64,000 bases of DNA, from positions 1 to 64,000 of the forward strand of contig JAZQSX010000019.1 in assembly GCA_045630285.1 (NCBI GenBank), in the 5' to 3' direction. Positions 17,975-25,781 of this stretch are shown here, piece after piece. How positions within the stretch are numbered: the stretch's first letter is position 1; each line of letters starts with the position of its first letter. A model generated the notes under the pieces. That model was not told the origin of the DNA. It did no database searches and was given only the letters and a program-made list of their open reading frames with translations. This DNA is from RGIG3009 sp045630285. GTDB taxonomy: Bacteria; Bacillota; Clostridia; Oscillospirales; Acutalibacteraceae. A program made the translations under genes and the position numbers.

Positions 17975-19104
17975 GACGATTGGGTATGTGGTTTTTGCTT
18001 CTCAATAAGCGCTTGTACAAAAAGGCGACCTTCGTTCTGTTGCTGGCGCTCATTCCGCTGATGATTTTGGCACTGTACATCGTGGCGCAGCAGGACAGCG
18101 GTTTTGTCACCGTGGCACTGGCGCAGGAAGATCCGAGCGATAGTATTTCATCCGAAATTGTGGCGGATCTGCTTGACGATCAGCGGATCATTCGCTTCGT
18201 GGATTGTGAGTCGCCGTCGGCGGCAAAGACGATGGTATCTGAGGGCCGTGCGGATGCGGCGTGGGTGTTTCCCGACGAAATGGAAGAGCGGCTGGAACGG
18301 TTTTTGGAGGCACGACGCAACAAAGAGCCGGTGGTCACGGTATTTTTGTGCGAGGAAACGGTGCCGTTGAGGCTGTCTTGTGAAAAACTGTCAGGCGAGC
18401 TTTATAAGCACTGTGCGCCGATGCTGTATCGTCAATACGCCCGTGACAAGACCCCGGAGCTGGACGGCTTGAGCGATGAAAAGCTGATGAGCTATTATTG
18501 GGGCTTTGAACAGAAGAACGAGCTGTTCCGTTTCGTCTATCCTGACAACAGCGTCAGCGACGGTAATGAGGGCGGATATCTGGTAACGCCGCTGCGGGGC
18601 TTGCTTTCGGTCTTTGTGCTGCTCGGTGGCTTAGCGGCAACGATGTTCTATCTGCAGGATGAGCGCAAGGGGCTGTTTGCGTGGATTCGGCAATCCCGAT
18701 TGCCGCTGGTGGCGGCGGGGTGTCAAAGTATTGCGATGCTGAATTTGTCGCTGGTCATGGTGTTGTCGCTGGCGGCTATTGGTATGACCGTTTCGCTGCC
18801 TCGTGAAGCGGTGCTCCTCGTGATGTACGTGCTGTGCTGTACGGCGTTTTGCTCGTTACTCGCACAACTGTGCCGTCGGGTGAACGTGCTCGGCATGGTG
18901 ACACCGCCGCTGGTGGTGTGTATGGTGGCGGTGTGTCCGGTGTTTTTCAATTTCGGCGCACTGCGCAGCGTGCAGCTGCTGTTCCCACCGACGTACTACC
19001 TCAACGCCGTGCACAGTGACCGCTACATCCTGTATGCGGTGGTGTACGTTGCCGTTTGTTCCGTGCTGAGCCTGTTGCTCAGCCTGGTGCGAAAAAAGAG
19101 ATAA
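17971..19104 (+). CDS. ABC-2 type transporter permease, second subunit
   Basis: A 377 aa membrane protein with the same plan as its neighbour: one N-terminal helix (about residues 18-38), an outer domain with EGRADAAWVFPDEMEERLE, and five to six C-terminal helices starting near residue 205. It is probably the partner in a heterodimeric exporter. The ATG at 17971 overlaps the previous stop and has a GGAGGGAG site; an upstream in-frame start would run inside the first permease. A strong terminator follows the gene. Confidence 0.88.
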   Translation: MRRLGMWFLLLNKRLYKKATFVLLLALIPLMILALYIVAQQDSGFVTVALAQEDPSDSISSEIVADLLDDQRIIRFVDCESPSAAKTMVSEGRADAAWVFPDEMEERLERFLEARRNKEPVVTVFLCEETVPLRLSCEKLSGELYKHCAPMLYRQYARDKTPELDGLSDEKLMSYYWGFEQKNELFRFVYPDNSVSDGNEGGYLVTPLRGLLSVFVLLGGLAATMFYLQDERKGLFAWIRQSRLPLVAAGCQSIAMLNLSLVMVLSLAAIGMTVSLPREAVLLVMYVLCCTAFCSLLAQLCRRVNVLGMVTPPLVVCMVAVCPVFFNFGALRSVQLLFPPTYYLNAVHSDRYILYAVVYVAVCSVLSLLLSLVRKKR

Positions 19105-19108
19105 AACA

Positions 19109-19140
19109 AAAAAGCCGTCCTGCCGGACGGCTTTTACTTT
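19109..19140. terminator. Bidirectional intrinsic terminator
   Basis: GCCGTCC-TGCC-GGACGGC (19114-19131) followed by TTTTACTTTT on the plus strand, with AAAAAA on the other side. It lies between the convergent permease and DUF6514 genes. Confidence 0.9.
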
Positions 19141-19154
19141 TATGGAGTGAATGT

Positions 19155-19361
19155 TTATAAACACTGTTCGAGGATAACGTCGTTGAGATGCTCCGGGTCG
19201 GGTTGTAGCTGCTTGCAGAGATCTATCAGCATTGCCGCCTTGTTCCTGTCTGTGAACACATCAGGAACTGTACGCTCGAGCCGGTAGACATCTATGCCAT
19301 AGGTCAAATATCCGACGCCGTTTTCATCTTCAGTAACATCAATCCTCAGTTTGTATAGCAA
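19155..19361 (-). CDS. DUF6514 family protein
   Basis: A 68 aa cytosolic protein resembling the DUF6514 family found in Clostridia: an N-terminal beta pair with YLTYGIDVYR, then TVPDVFTDRNKA, a helix, and the ending HLNDVILEQCL. Function is unknown. The start is TTG (19361), five bases after a GGAGGAG site that overlaps the TAA of an upstream small frame, suggesting translational coupling to it. It is convergent with the ABC permease. Confidence 0.78.
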   Translation of the reverse strand: MLYKLRIDVTEDENGVGYLTYGIDVYRLERTVPDVFTDRNKAAMLIDLCKQLQPDPEHLNDVILEQCL

Positions 19362-19364
19362 AGG

Positions 19365-19522
19365 TTACTCCTCCAAGCGCAGTAATCCCTTTCGAAAATG
19401 ATCAAGAGTCTGCAGCAGAAAAATCAGCCCCTGCAAATTGATCGGCTGGCCGGTGTATTCTTGTGACGCATTATTTCGCACAGAAAAGTAATGTTTCTAC
19501 CTATTTCTTCGGGGATTGACAT
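19365..19522 (-). pseudogene. Frameshifted small gene upstream of DUF6514
   Basis: A GAGGAG site precedes an ATG at 19522 that opens MSIPEEIGRNITFLCE. A second frame then reads SVRNNASQEYTGQPINLQG and FLLQTLDHFRKGLLRLEE to the TAA at 19365-19367. Both halves look protein-like and the span (158 bases) is not a multiple of three, so a single-base change near 19465-19475 probably broke a gene of about 52 residues. I do not recognise the family. It could instead be two unrelated short frames. Confidence 0.4.
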
Positions 19523-19666
19523 TTTTCTCTCCTCATGCCAAAAGCATAAGCCGGATATCCCCAATTTTCCACTCAACATCCTGAAAGCAGTCTCAAGATA
19601 TTGGGCGTTTTCGGTCCTTGTTTGCAGGAGTTTTTAAAAAATTCCTGCATAAATCCTGCATAAAAA
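19523..19666. repeat. Intergenic stretch with tandem 11-base repeat
   Basis: No gene is seen here. TCCTGCATAAA occurs twice head to tail (19643-19653 and 19654-19664), and its complement core GCAGGA occurs at 19624-19629. The repeats sit just beyond the terminator of the tRNA gene. They could be a relic of an element that used the tRNA 3' end, or chance. Confidence 0.45.
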
Positions 19667-19697
19667 GCAAAAAGCCGCTATTTAAGCGGCTTTTTGC
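19667..19697 (-). terminator. Terminator of tRNA-Ala
   Basis: A perfect 13-base-pair stem, GCAAAAAGCCGCT with its complement and loop ATTTA, six bases past the encoded CCA end of the tRNA on the minus strand. The built-in T run makes it work in either direction. Confidence 0.88.
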
Positions 19698-19702
19698 GTG
19701 TT

Positions 19703-19779
19703 TGGTGGACCCGAAGGGGATCGAACCCTCGAACCTCACGGATGCGAACCGTGCGCTCTCCCAGCTGAGCTACGGGCCC
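19703..19779 (-). tRNA. tRNA-Ala (anticodon CGC)
   Basis: A 77-base tRNA with encoded CCA. Acceptor GGGCCCG pairs with CGGGTCC, including the G3-U70 pair that identifies alanine tRNAs. The anticodon stem CACGG/CCGTG encloses TTCGCAT, so the anticodon is CGC, reading GCG. The T arm holds GGTTCGATCC. It is a single tRNA gene with its own promoter (19797-19825) and terminator. Confidence 0.96.
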
Positions 19780-19796
19780 AAATGACGTTGCTCCTT

Positions 19797-19825
19797 ATCT
19801 TATCGCACTTTGGAGCGGTTGTCAA
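19797..19825 (-). promoter_or_regulatory. Sigma-A promoter of tRNA-Ala
   Basis: On the minus strand TTGACA (19825-19820), 17 bases, TAAGAT (19802-19797), about 18 bases before the mature 5' end at 19779. Confidence 0.88.
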
Positions 19826-19853
19826 GTGCTTTGCACAAAAAATATTCCATTCC

Positions 19854-19882
19854 ACAAAAAAGCGGCCGCTTTTGCGACCGCC
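19854..19882 (-). terminator. Terminator of the GT4 glycosyltransferase gene
   Basis: On the minus strand GCGGTCGC-AAAA-GCGGCCGC (one G-T pair) followed by TTTTTT, 14 bases after the stop codon. Confidence 0.88.
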
Positions 19883-19895
19883 TTTGGGAACGGGA

Positions 19896-21050
19896 TCAGC
19901 GTTTCAAAATTTCACGGTACCGATTGTAGGCACGGTCGACCGACTCTTCCCACGAAAGGTACAGATCCTCGGAGGCACGTGCGCCGACAGCACGGAGTGT
20001 AGCGGGGTCGGAGCAGGCGTCCAAAATGGTTTTGGCACACGAATCGGGGGTCTCCTCCGCCAGCAGCCCGGAGACCTTGTGCACCGCACCTTCGGCGGCA
20101 GCACTGTCACGAATCAGCAGCGAGGGGCAATTGCAAGCGGCGGCTTCCTTGACCACGATGCCGCAGGTGTCATAGGTGGAGGGGAAGAAAAACAGATCCG
20201 CTGCGCTGTAAAACGCTCGCAGGTAGTCACGGTCACGAATCGGACCGACGAAGGTGACTTGCTCCTGCAAGCCGAGCTCCTCCGTGTATTTTTCCATGGC
20301 CGGTAGGTCGTAGCCGCTGCCGACGAACAGCATACGGAATGGCATTCCCTGCTGCTTCAGCAGAGCGCAGGTGTCGAGCATAAGACGGATGTTTTTGTAC
20401 CACATCATACGGCCGACAAACAAAATCGTCGGCACGTCTTCCCGCAGGTTGTACGTTTCACGTACCGCCGCAATCGCCTCGTCCGAGGCTGTACCCCGTG
20501 CGAAATCGGTTCCGTTTTCCATCACACGCCACGGGCCGTAATAGCCAATATCCTGAAGGAATTGACCCGAGGCGGCACTGACGACCCAGATCTCATCCGC
20601 CGCATTGACGTTTTCCTTCACGAATTTCATCGCAATTTTACGCAGGGCGGGGTTGGAGGCCCGCTTTTTGATATCCAGATCAAAGCGGGTGTGATAGGTC
20701 ATCACCACCGGTACCTTGGGGCGGTGGTTGATCGTCTTGACGACCACAGAAGAGACAAACGGTGCGTGGATGTGCATAATGTCAAAGTGGCGGGAGCGCA
20801 GCTTGTGGACGGTTTCCGGCCCGAACGGTACACCGACACGGTAGCCGATCCGAGCGCCGACCGAGAACGAGGGATAGCGGATAACGTCATACGGATAATG
20901 ATCCGTTACGCCACGGTATTTCGGGGTAACGACGGTAACACGGCAATCCTTTTTGCAAAGATTGTCGGCATAGTTTTTCACGGTTTGTGCCACGCCGTCG
21001 ATTGTGGGCGGGAACGAATCGTTGAACAGACCGACGGAAAACTCGCTCAT
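19896..21050 (-). CDS. GT4-family glycosyltransferase (diacylglycerol glucosyltransferase-like)
   Basis: A 384 aa GT-B fold retaining glycosyltransferase. The N-terminal domain has FNDSFPPTIDGVAQTVKNYA and the MHIHAPF/MTYHTRFD region typical of 1,2-diacylglycerol 3-glucosyltransferases and related lipid glycosyltransferases; the C-terminal donor domain has VGRMMWYKN, FFPSTYDTCGIVVKEAAACNCP-type EX7E residues. Such enzymes make membrane glycolipids at the inner face of the membrane. The ATG at 21050 has an AAAGGAGG site 8 bases upstream. The acceptor is inferred only from overall resemblance. Confidence 0.88.
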   Translation of the reverse strand: MSEFSVGLFNDSFPPTIDGVAQTVKNYADNLCKKDCRVTVVTPKYRGVTDHYPYDVIRYPSFSVGARIGYRVGVPFGPETVHKLRSRHFDIMHIHAPFVSSVVVKTINHRPKVPVVMTYHTRFDLDIKKRASNPALRKIAMKFVKENVNAADEIWVVSAASGQFLQDIGYYGPWRVMENGTDFARGTASDEAIAAVRETYNLREDVPTILFVGRMMWYKNIRLMLDTCALLKQQGMPFRMLFVGSGYDLPAMEKYTEELGLQEQVTFVGPIRDRDYLRAFYSAADLFFFPSTYDTCGIVVKEAAACNCPSLLIRDSAAAEGAVHKVSGLLAEETPDSCAKTILDACSDPATLRAVGARASEDLYLSWEESVDRAYNRYREILKR

Positions 21051-21120
21051 TGACAAGACCTCCTTTCCCAAAAGGGTGGGGCGAACGAATGGCTTTCAAA
21101 AAAGCCGATACTACACATGC

Positions 21121-21149
21121 ATTCTAGCACAGTTTTGCGAGATTTGCAA
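21121..21149 (-). promoter_or_regulatory. Sigma-A promoter of the GT4 gene
   Basis: On the minus strand TTGCAA (21149-21144), 17 bases, TAGAAT (21126-21121), about 70 bases before the ATG. Confidence 0.7.
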
Positions 21150-21247
21150 GAAGCACAGAAAATTTCAAAAAAGACTTTTCTCTGAGGAGAAAATACGATA
21201 TACTATATAGAGATACAATGGACGTTGTATAGAAAGGATGGGATACT

Positions 21248-22213
21248 ATGGCGCAAACGTATTCTGTTTCCCTGGAAAAGATCATCAAAGAACTGTCACT
21301 TGAGACGGTCTATATGCCGGAGGATGGCGAGCAGCGTACGATCACCAGTGCCGAGGTCAATCGTCCCGGATTGGGCCTGGCCGGCTATTTTGAGTATTTT
21401 GACAGCAACCGTATCCAGATCATCGGCAAAGGCGAGTACGGCTATCTGGAGCGTCTCACGGCCGAAGAGCGTGCTGTCAACGTGGATGCATTTATGGCTC
21501 ACAAGCCCCCGCTTGTGGTGGTCGCCCGTGGGCTGGAGATCCTGCCGGAGTTGGTGACGGCGTGCGAGAAGCATAGCGTACCGTTGTTGCGGTCTGCGGA
21601 TGCGACCTCGTCGTTTATGGCGGCGCTCATCGCCTTTTTGAACGTCCAGCTGGCACCCCGTGTCACACGCCACGGCGTATTGGTTGAGGTGTCCGGTGAA
21701 GGCGTACTGCTGGTGGGTGACAGCGGCATCGGTAAGAGTGAGACGGCGATCGAGCTTGTAAAGCGCGGGCACCGTCTGATCGCTGACGATGCGGTGGAGA
21801 TCCGTCGGGTGTCCTCTAAGTCGCTCGTCGGCTCGGCTCCCGAAAACATTCGCCATTACATTGAACTGCGTGGCATCGGTATCGTCAACGTGCGTCGCAT
21901 CTTCGGTATGGGCGCCGTCAAGATGACCGAGAAGATCGATATGGTCATCCAAATGGAGCCGTGGGACAACAACAAGGTATACGACCGTATGGGTCTGGAA
22001 AACGAGTATATGGACATTCTCGGCATCACCGTGCCGATGCTGACCATTCCCGTCAAGCCCGGCCGTAACCTGGCTATGATTATTGAAGTTGCCGCTATGA
22101 ACAACCGTCAGAAGAAGATGGGCTACAATGCGGCGCACGAGCTGATGCAAAATCTGGGCATGGTGGACGACGTTCCGAAGAACGAGCACCGTGAACCGTT
22201 GGTGTACTATTAA
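21248..22213 (+). CDS. hprK: HPr kinase/phosphorylase
   Basis: Bifunctional enzyme that phosphorylates HPr on Ser46 in response to glycolytic intermediates and removes the phosphate again, the sensor of CcpA-dependent catabolite repression. The 321 aa product has the N-terminal MurF-like domain, P-loop GDSGIGKS (157-164) and the HprK signature LRGIGIVNVR. An AAAGGATGG region precedes the ATG. It heads a run with a PHP phosphatase, glucokinase and murB, tying carbon status to glycolysis. The promoter upstream is unclear: TATACT at 21193-21198 lacks a good -35. Confidence 0.97.
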   Translation: MAQTYSVSLEKIIKELSLETVYMPEDGEQRTITSAEVNRPGLGLAGYFEYFDSNRIQIIGKGEYGYLERLTAEERAVNVDAFMAHKPPLVVVARGLEILPELVTACEKHSVPLLRSADATSSFMAALIAFLNVQLAPRVTRHGVLVEVSGEGVLLVGDSGIGKSETAIELVKRGHRLIADDAVEIRRVSSKSLVGSAPENIRHYIELRGIGIVNVRRIFGMGAVKMTEKIDMVIQMEPWDNNKVYDRMGLENEYMDILGITVPMLTIPVKPGRNLAMIIEVAAMNNRQKKMGYNAAHELMQNLGMVDDVPKNEHREPLVYY

Positions 22214-22227
22214 AAGAGGCGAAGAAC

Positions 22228-22956
22228 ATGAGCAACTATTTTCAGCCGGTGGCTGATCTGCACACGCACACGCTGGTGTCGCCGCATGCGTACAGCACGC
22301 TGACCGAAAACGCCACGGCGGCAGCGGCGATCGGCTTGTTGGCAATTGCAACGACCGATCACGGCCCGAACACCGGGGATGGCGGTCACATTTGGCATTT
22401 TGGCAATATGCGCATTCTGCCGGAGCGCATTGCAGGGATACGGCATCTGCACGGCGCAGAGGCGAACGTGTGCGATTATGACGGCACGCTGGATCTGCCG
22501 GAGAGAACACTCTCGACACTGGATGTTGTGATCGCATCGATGCACGATGGCACGTTGCCTCACGGCACGCCGGAGCAGATCACCGAAGCGTGGTTGCAAA
22601 TCGCAAAAAATCCGCTGGTGGATATCATCGGTCACTGCGGTTCGCCGCAGTATGCGTTTGATTATGAGAAGGTCATCCCGGTCTTTGCCGAACACGGGAA
22701 GGTTGTGGAGATTAATGAGGGGACGTTCCGTGTGCGGCGCAAGTCGCTGGAAAACTGCGCTGCGATCGCACGGCTGTGTGCAAAGCACGGTGTGCGTGTG
22801 GCGGTTAATTCGGATGCGCACTATCTGTCGCAGGTAGGCGATCTTGAGAACGCAGTAGCGTTGTTGGAAGAGATTGGTTTCCCGAAGGAGCTGGTAATTA
22901 ACAGCAGTCGGGAGCGGTTTGAAGCGTTTTTGCAGACAAAGGGATTATCCCTGTGA
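22228..22956 (+). CDS. PHP domain phosphatase (YcdX family)
   Basis: A 242 aa metal-dependent phosphatase of the PHP superfamily, YcdX type, with a trinuclear metal site. Metal ligands are visible in DLHTHTLVSPHAYST, TTDHGP, HLHGAE, ASMHDGTLPHGT, GHCG and NSDAHY. Substrates in the family are small phosphates and are not known here. It lies 14 bases after hprK, with an AAAGAGGCGAAG site, and is followed by glucokinase, a pairing seen in other Clostridia. Confidence 0.9.
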   Translation: MSNYFQPVADLHTHTLVSPHAYSTLTENATAAAAIGLLAIATTDHGPNTGDGGHIWHFGNMRILPERIAGIRHLHGAEANVCDYDGTLDLPERTLSTLDVVIASMHDGTLPHGTPEQITEAWLQIAKNPLVDIIGHCGSPQYAFDYEKVIPVFAEHGKVVEINEGTFRVRRKSLENCAAIARLCAKHGVRVAVNSDAHYLSQVGDLENAVALLEEIGFPKELVINSSRERFEAFLQTKGLSL

Positions 22957-22973
22957 GAAAAGGAGACGGCGTG

Positions 22974-23918
22974 ATGAAAATTGGCGTAGATCTTGGCGGC
23001 ACCAACCTGGTTGCCGGCGTGGTAAACGAAGCGTACGAGATTGTAGCGAAGGTGCGCTGCAAGACCCGTGCGGACGGCAGCTCTGAGGAGATTATGCAGG
23101 ATATTGCCCGCCTGTGCCGTGAAGCGGCTGAAAAAGCGGGTGTGACAATCGAAGAGATCGAGAGTGTCGGTATTGGAGTCCCCGGCACGTGCAATATGAA
23201 GACGGGAATCGTGGAATACGTGAACAATCTTAATTTTGAGAATGTTCCCATGGTGCAGCGGATGAATGAGATGCTGCACATCCCCGTATATATCGGTAAT
23301 GACGCCAGCGCTGCTGCGTTGGGTGAAGCGCTGGCGGGTGCCGCCCGTGACGTCAACAGCTGTGTGTGCATCACACTGGGCACCGGTGTCGGTGGCGGTA
23401 TCGTCATCGACGGCAAGATCTACGAGGGCTGTAACTATGCCGGTGGCGAGCTGGGGCATACCGTGATCCAAATGAACGGCGAGCCCTGCAAATGCGGTCG
23501 CAGCGGCTGTTGGGAGATGTATGCGTCGGCGACGGCACTGGTGCGTCAGACCAAGCACGCTATGGAAACGCATCCCCGCACGCTGATGTGGCAGCTGGCT
23601 GACGGCAAACTGGAGAATGTCAACGGCCGGACGGCGTTTGACGCAATGCGTGCTGGCGATATGGTGGGTGCCGCCGTGGTGGATCAGTATATCGAGTATC
23701 TGGCGTGCGGTGTCATTGACGTGGTGAATATTTTCCAGCCGGACATGATTTGTATCGGCGGCGGTATCAGCCACGAGGGCGACACGTTGCTTATGCCGCT
23801 GCGTGAGAAGGTTACACTGGAGCGGTACAGTAAATTCAGTAAACGGCAGACCGAGATCGTAGCGGCGAAGCTGGGCAACGACGCCGGCATTATCGGTGCG
23901 GCGTATTTGGGCGAGTAA
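22974..23918 (+). CDS. ROK family glucokinase
   Basis: ATP-dependent kinase of the ROK family, most likely glucokinase forming glucose 6-phosphate. The 314 aa product has DLGGTN (phosphate site), GIGVPGT, GNDASAAALGEAL (catalytic Asp), the GTGVGGG ROK region and the zinc motif HTVIQMNGEPCKCGRSGCWE (CxCGxxGCxE). I chose MKIGVDLGG at 22974 with an AAAGGAGA site 8 bases upstream. Its place between hprK and pfkA agrees with a glycolytic role; N-acetylglucosamine or other hexoses remain possible substrates. Confidence 0.92.
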   Translation: MKIGVDLGGTNLVAGVVNEAYEIVAKVRCKTRADGSSEEIMQDIARLCREAAEKAGVTIEEIESVGIGVPGTCNMKTGIVEYVNNLNFENVPMVQRMNEMLHIPVYIGNDASAAALGEALAGAARDVNSCVCITLGTGVGGGIVIDGKIYEGCNYAGGELGHTVIQMNGEPCKCGRSGCWEMYASATALVRQTKHAMETHPRTLMWQLADGKLENVNGRTAFDAMRAGDMVGAAVVDQYIEYLACGVIDVVNIFQPDMICIGGGISHEGDTLLMPLREKVTLERYSKFSKRQTEIVAAKLGNDAGIIGAAYLGE

Positions 23919-23936
23919 GCGAACGAGGGGATGGCT

Positions 23937-24842
23937 ATGGAGCGGACAGAATTGATCAACAGATTCCGGGGGAGCGGTTGCTGCGTGTTGGAGCAGGAGC
24001 CGTTGTCCGCACATACCACGTTTCGTATCGGCGGTCCGGCGGAGCTGTTTGTAACAGCCTCCTCGGCAGAGCAGGCGGCAGCGGTGCTGCGGCTGTGCCA
24101 CGAAACGGAAACGCCGTTATTTTTGTTGGGTAACGGGTCAAACCTGCTGGTCAGTGATGACGGCGTCGGTGGTGTGGTGCTGCACCTTGCGGCGGGTACG
24201 CCGGGGTGGGCGATCGATGGCACGACCGTGACGGCGGAAGCGGGTGTGACCTTGGCAAAGCTGTGCCTGGCACTGGGCGAAGCAGGGCTGAGTGGTCTGG
24301 AGTTTGCCTACGGCATTCCCGGTACGGTCGGCGGCGGTGTCTATATGAACGCCGGCGCCTACGGCGGACAGCTGTCGGATGTGATCTGCTCGGTCACGGC
24401 GCTGACGCCTTCCGGCGAGATCGTTACATTGGATAAGGACGAATTGGCGCTGGGGTATCGCCACAGTGCCTTTATGGAGAACGGCTTGACCGTGTGGTCG
24501 GTGACGATGAAGCTGAGCGAAGGAGAACCGTTGGCGGTACGTGCCGCTATGGCGGACTATTTGGCACGTCGGCGGGATAAGCAACCGCTGGAATATCCCA
24601 GCGCCGGCAGCTTTTTCAAGCGTCCCGAGGGACATTTTGCGGGAGCGTTGATCGAACAGTGCGGGCTGAAGGGCTTTACCGTCGGCGGAGCGCAGATCAG
24701 CGAAAAGCATGCGGGCTTTGTGATCAACCGTGGTGGTGCAACGTGTGCCGACGTTACAACATTGGGTGACGAGGTCGCACGGCGGGTCAAGGCAACGTTT
24801 GGCGTAGAGCTGGAACGGGAAGTACAATTTATCGGACGGTGA
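23937..24842 (+). CDS. murB: UDP-N-acetylenolpyruvoylglucosamine reductase
   Basis: MurB reduces UDP-GlcNAc-enolpyruvate to UDP-MurNAc with NADPH and FAD, an early step of peptidoglycan synthesis. The 301 aa product has the FAD-binding region LGNGSNLLVSD and FAYGIPGTVGGGVYMNAGAYGG, and the substrate region YPSAGSFFKRPEG (catalytic Ser). I chose the ATG at 23937, six bases after a GAGGGG site; the ATG at 23931 abuts that site. In most Bacillota rapZ and yvcK follow before whiA; here whiA follows directly. Confidence 0.95.
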   Translation: MERTELINRFRGSGCCVLEQEPLSAHTTFRIGGPAELFVTASSAEQAAAVLRLCHETETPLFLLGNGSNLLVSDDGVGGVVLHLAAGTPGWAIDGTTVTAEAGVTLAKLCLALGEAGLSGLEFAYGIPGTVGGGVYMNAGAYGGQLSDVICSVTALTPSGEIVTLDKDELALGYRHSAFMENGLTVWSVTMKLSEGEPLAVRAAMADYLARRRDKQPLEYPSAGSFFKRPEGHFAGALIEQCGLKGFTVGGAQISEKHAGFVINRGGATCADVTTLGDEVARRVKATFGVELEREVQFIGR

Positions 24843-24866
24843 TCGTACGGTCACAAGGAGTAGGAC

Positions 24867-25763
24867 ATGTCGTTTGCATCGGAAATCAAAACTGAATTAG
24901 CGGCATTGCCCAACGAATCGGCGTGCTGCGATGCTGCACAGGCGTACGGCATGGCAGAGTTCGGACGCTCGTTTTCTGTTTCTTCGGTGATGCTGCAGAC
25001 CGAGCATGAGGCGGTGGCCGAACGGTATGCGGCATTGCTTCAATCGGCGTGCGGCGTGGCGGCGGATTGCCACCGCCCCTCGGCGGACAAGCCGGGAATG
25101 TATACGGTGTCGGTACCTGCCGCTTTGCGAAAAACCGTGCTGGGGCGGTTCGGTCATAGCGGCTCGGAGGTCACCTTGCGCCTCAATCGTGCCGTGCTGG
25201 ACTGCGAGTCCTGTGCTGCGGCATTTCTGCGGGGCGTATTTCTCGTCTGTGGTGCGATTACCAATCCGCAGGTGGATTATCATTTGGAATTCAGCGTACC
25301 GTACCTCAATTTGAGCCGTGATCTGATGGCGTTGCTGGGCGAGTTGGGATTTCGTGCCCGCACGGTGCGCCGCAAGGGCGATTATGTCATCTATTTTAAG
25401 GAAAGCGAACAGATCGAGGATTGTCTGACGCTGATGGGCGCTATGAATGCGTCGTTGGAGCTGATGAACGTTAAGATCCTTAAGAATATACGCAACAACG
25501 TCAACCGTGCCGCCAACTGCGAAAGCGCCAATCTGGACAAGACGGTGGCGGCGGCGGTGGTGCAGACCGAAGCGGTGCGCAAGATCGAAAGTCGGCTGGG
25601 CCTGGATTCCCTGCCGGAGGAGCTGCGGGAGCTGTGCCGGTTGCGGTTGGAAAATCCGGATTTTTCATTGCGTGAGCTGGGAGAGCGGTTAGAGCCGCCG
25701 ATCAGCCGTTCGGGCGTCAATCACCGCCTGAAGCGCATTTTGGAAATTGCCGAGGACTTATAA
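24867..25763 (+). CDS. whiA: DNA-binding protein WhiA
   Basis: WhiA is a DNA-binding protein of Gram-positives with a homing-endonuclease-like (LAGLIDADG fold) domain and a C-terminal helix-turn-helix; in Bacillus it affects cell division and chromosome segregation, in Streptomyces it controls sporulation. The 298 aa length is normal. The N domain has RGVFLVCGAITNP and YHLEFSV, and the C-terminal helix-turn-helix carries DFSLRELGERLEPPISRSGVNHR, cited in parts. An AAGGAG site precedes the ATG. dnaE starts 18 bases downstream. Confidence 0.95.
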   Translation: MSFASEIKTELAALPNESACCDAAQAYGMAEFGRSFSVSSVMLQTEHEAVAERYAALLQSACGVAADCHRPSADKPGMYTVSVPAALRKTVLGRFGHSGSEVTLRLNRAVLDCESCAAAFLRGVFLVCGAITNPQVDYHLEFSVPYLNLSRDLMALLGELGFRARTVRRKGDYVIYFKESEQIEDCLTLMGAMNASLELMNVKILKNIRNNVNRAANCESANLDKTVAAAVVQTEAVRKIESRLGLDSLPEELRELCRLRLENPDFSLRELGERLEPPISRSGVNHRLKRILEIAEDL

Positions 25764-25781
25764 AAGCGGGAGGTGCCGTCT

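Noticed and set aside
21190..21247. Possible sigma-A promoter of hprK (TATACT at 21193-21198)
   Set aside because: No TTGACA-like element lies 16-18 bases upstream, so it was not listed as a feature.
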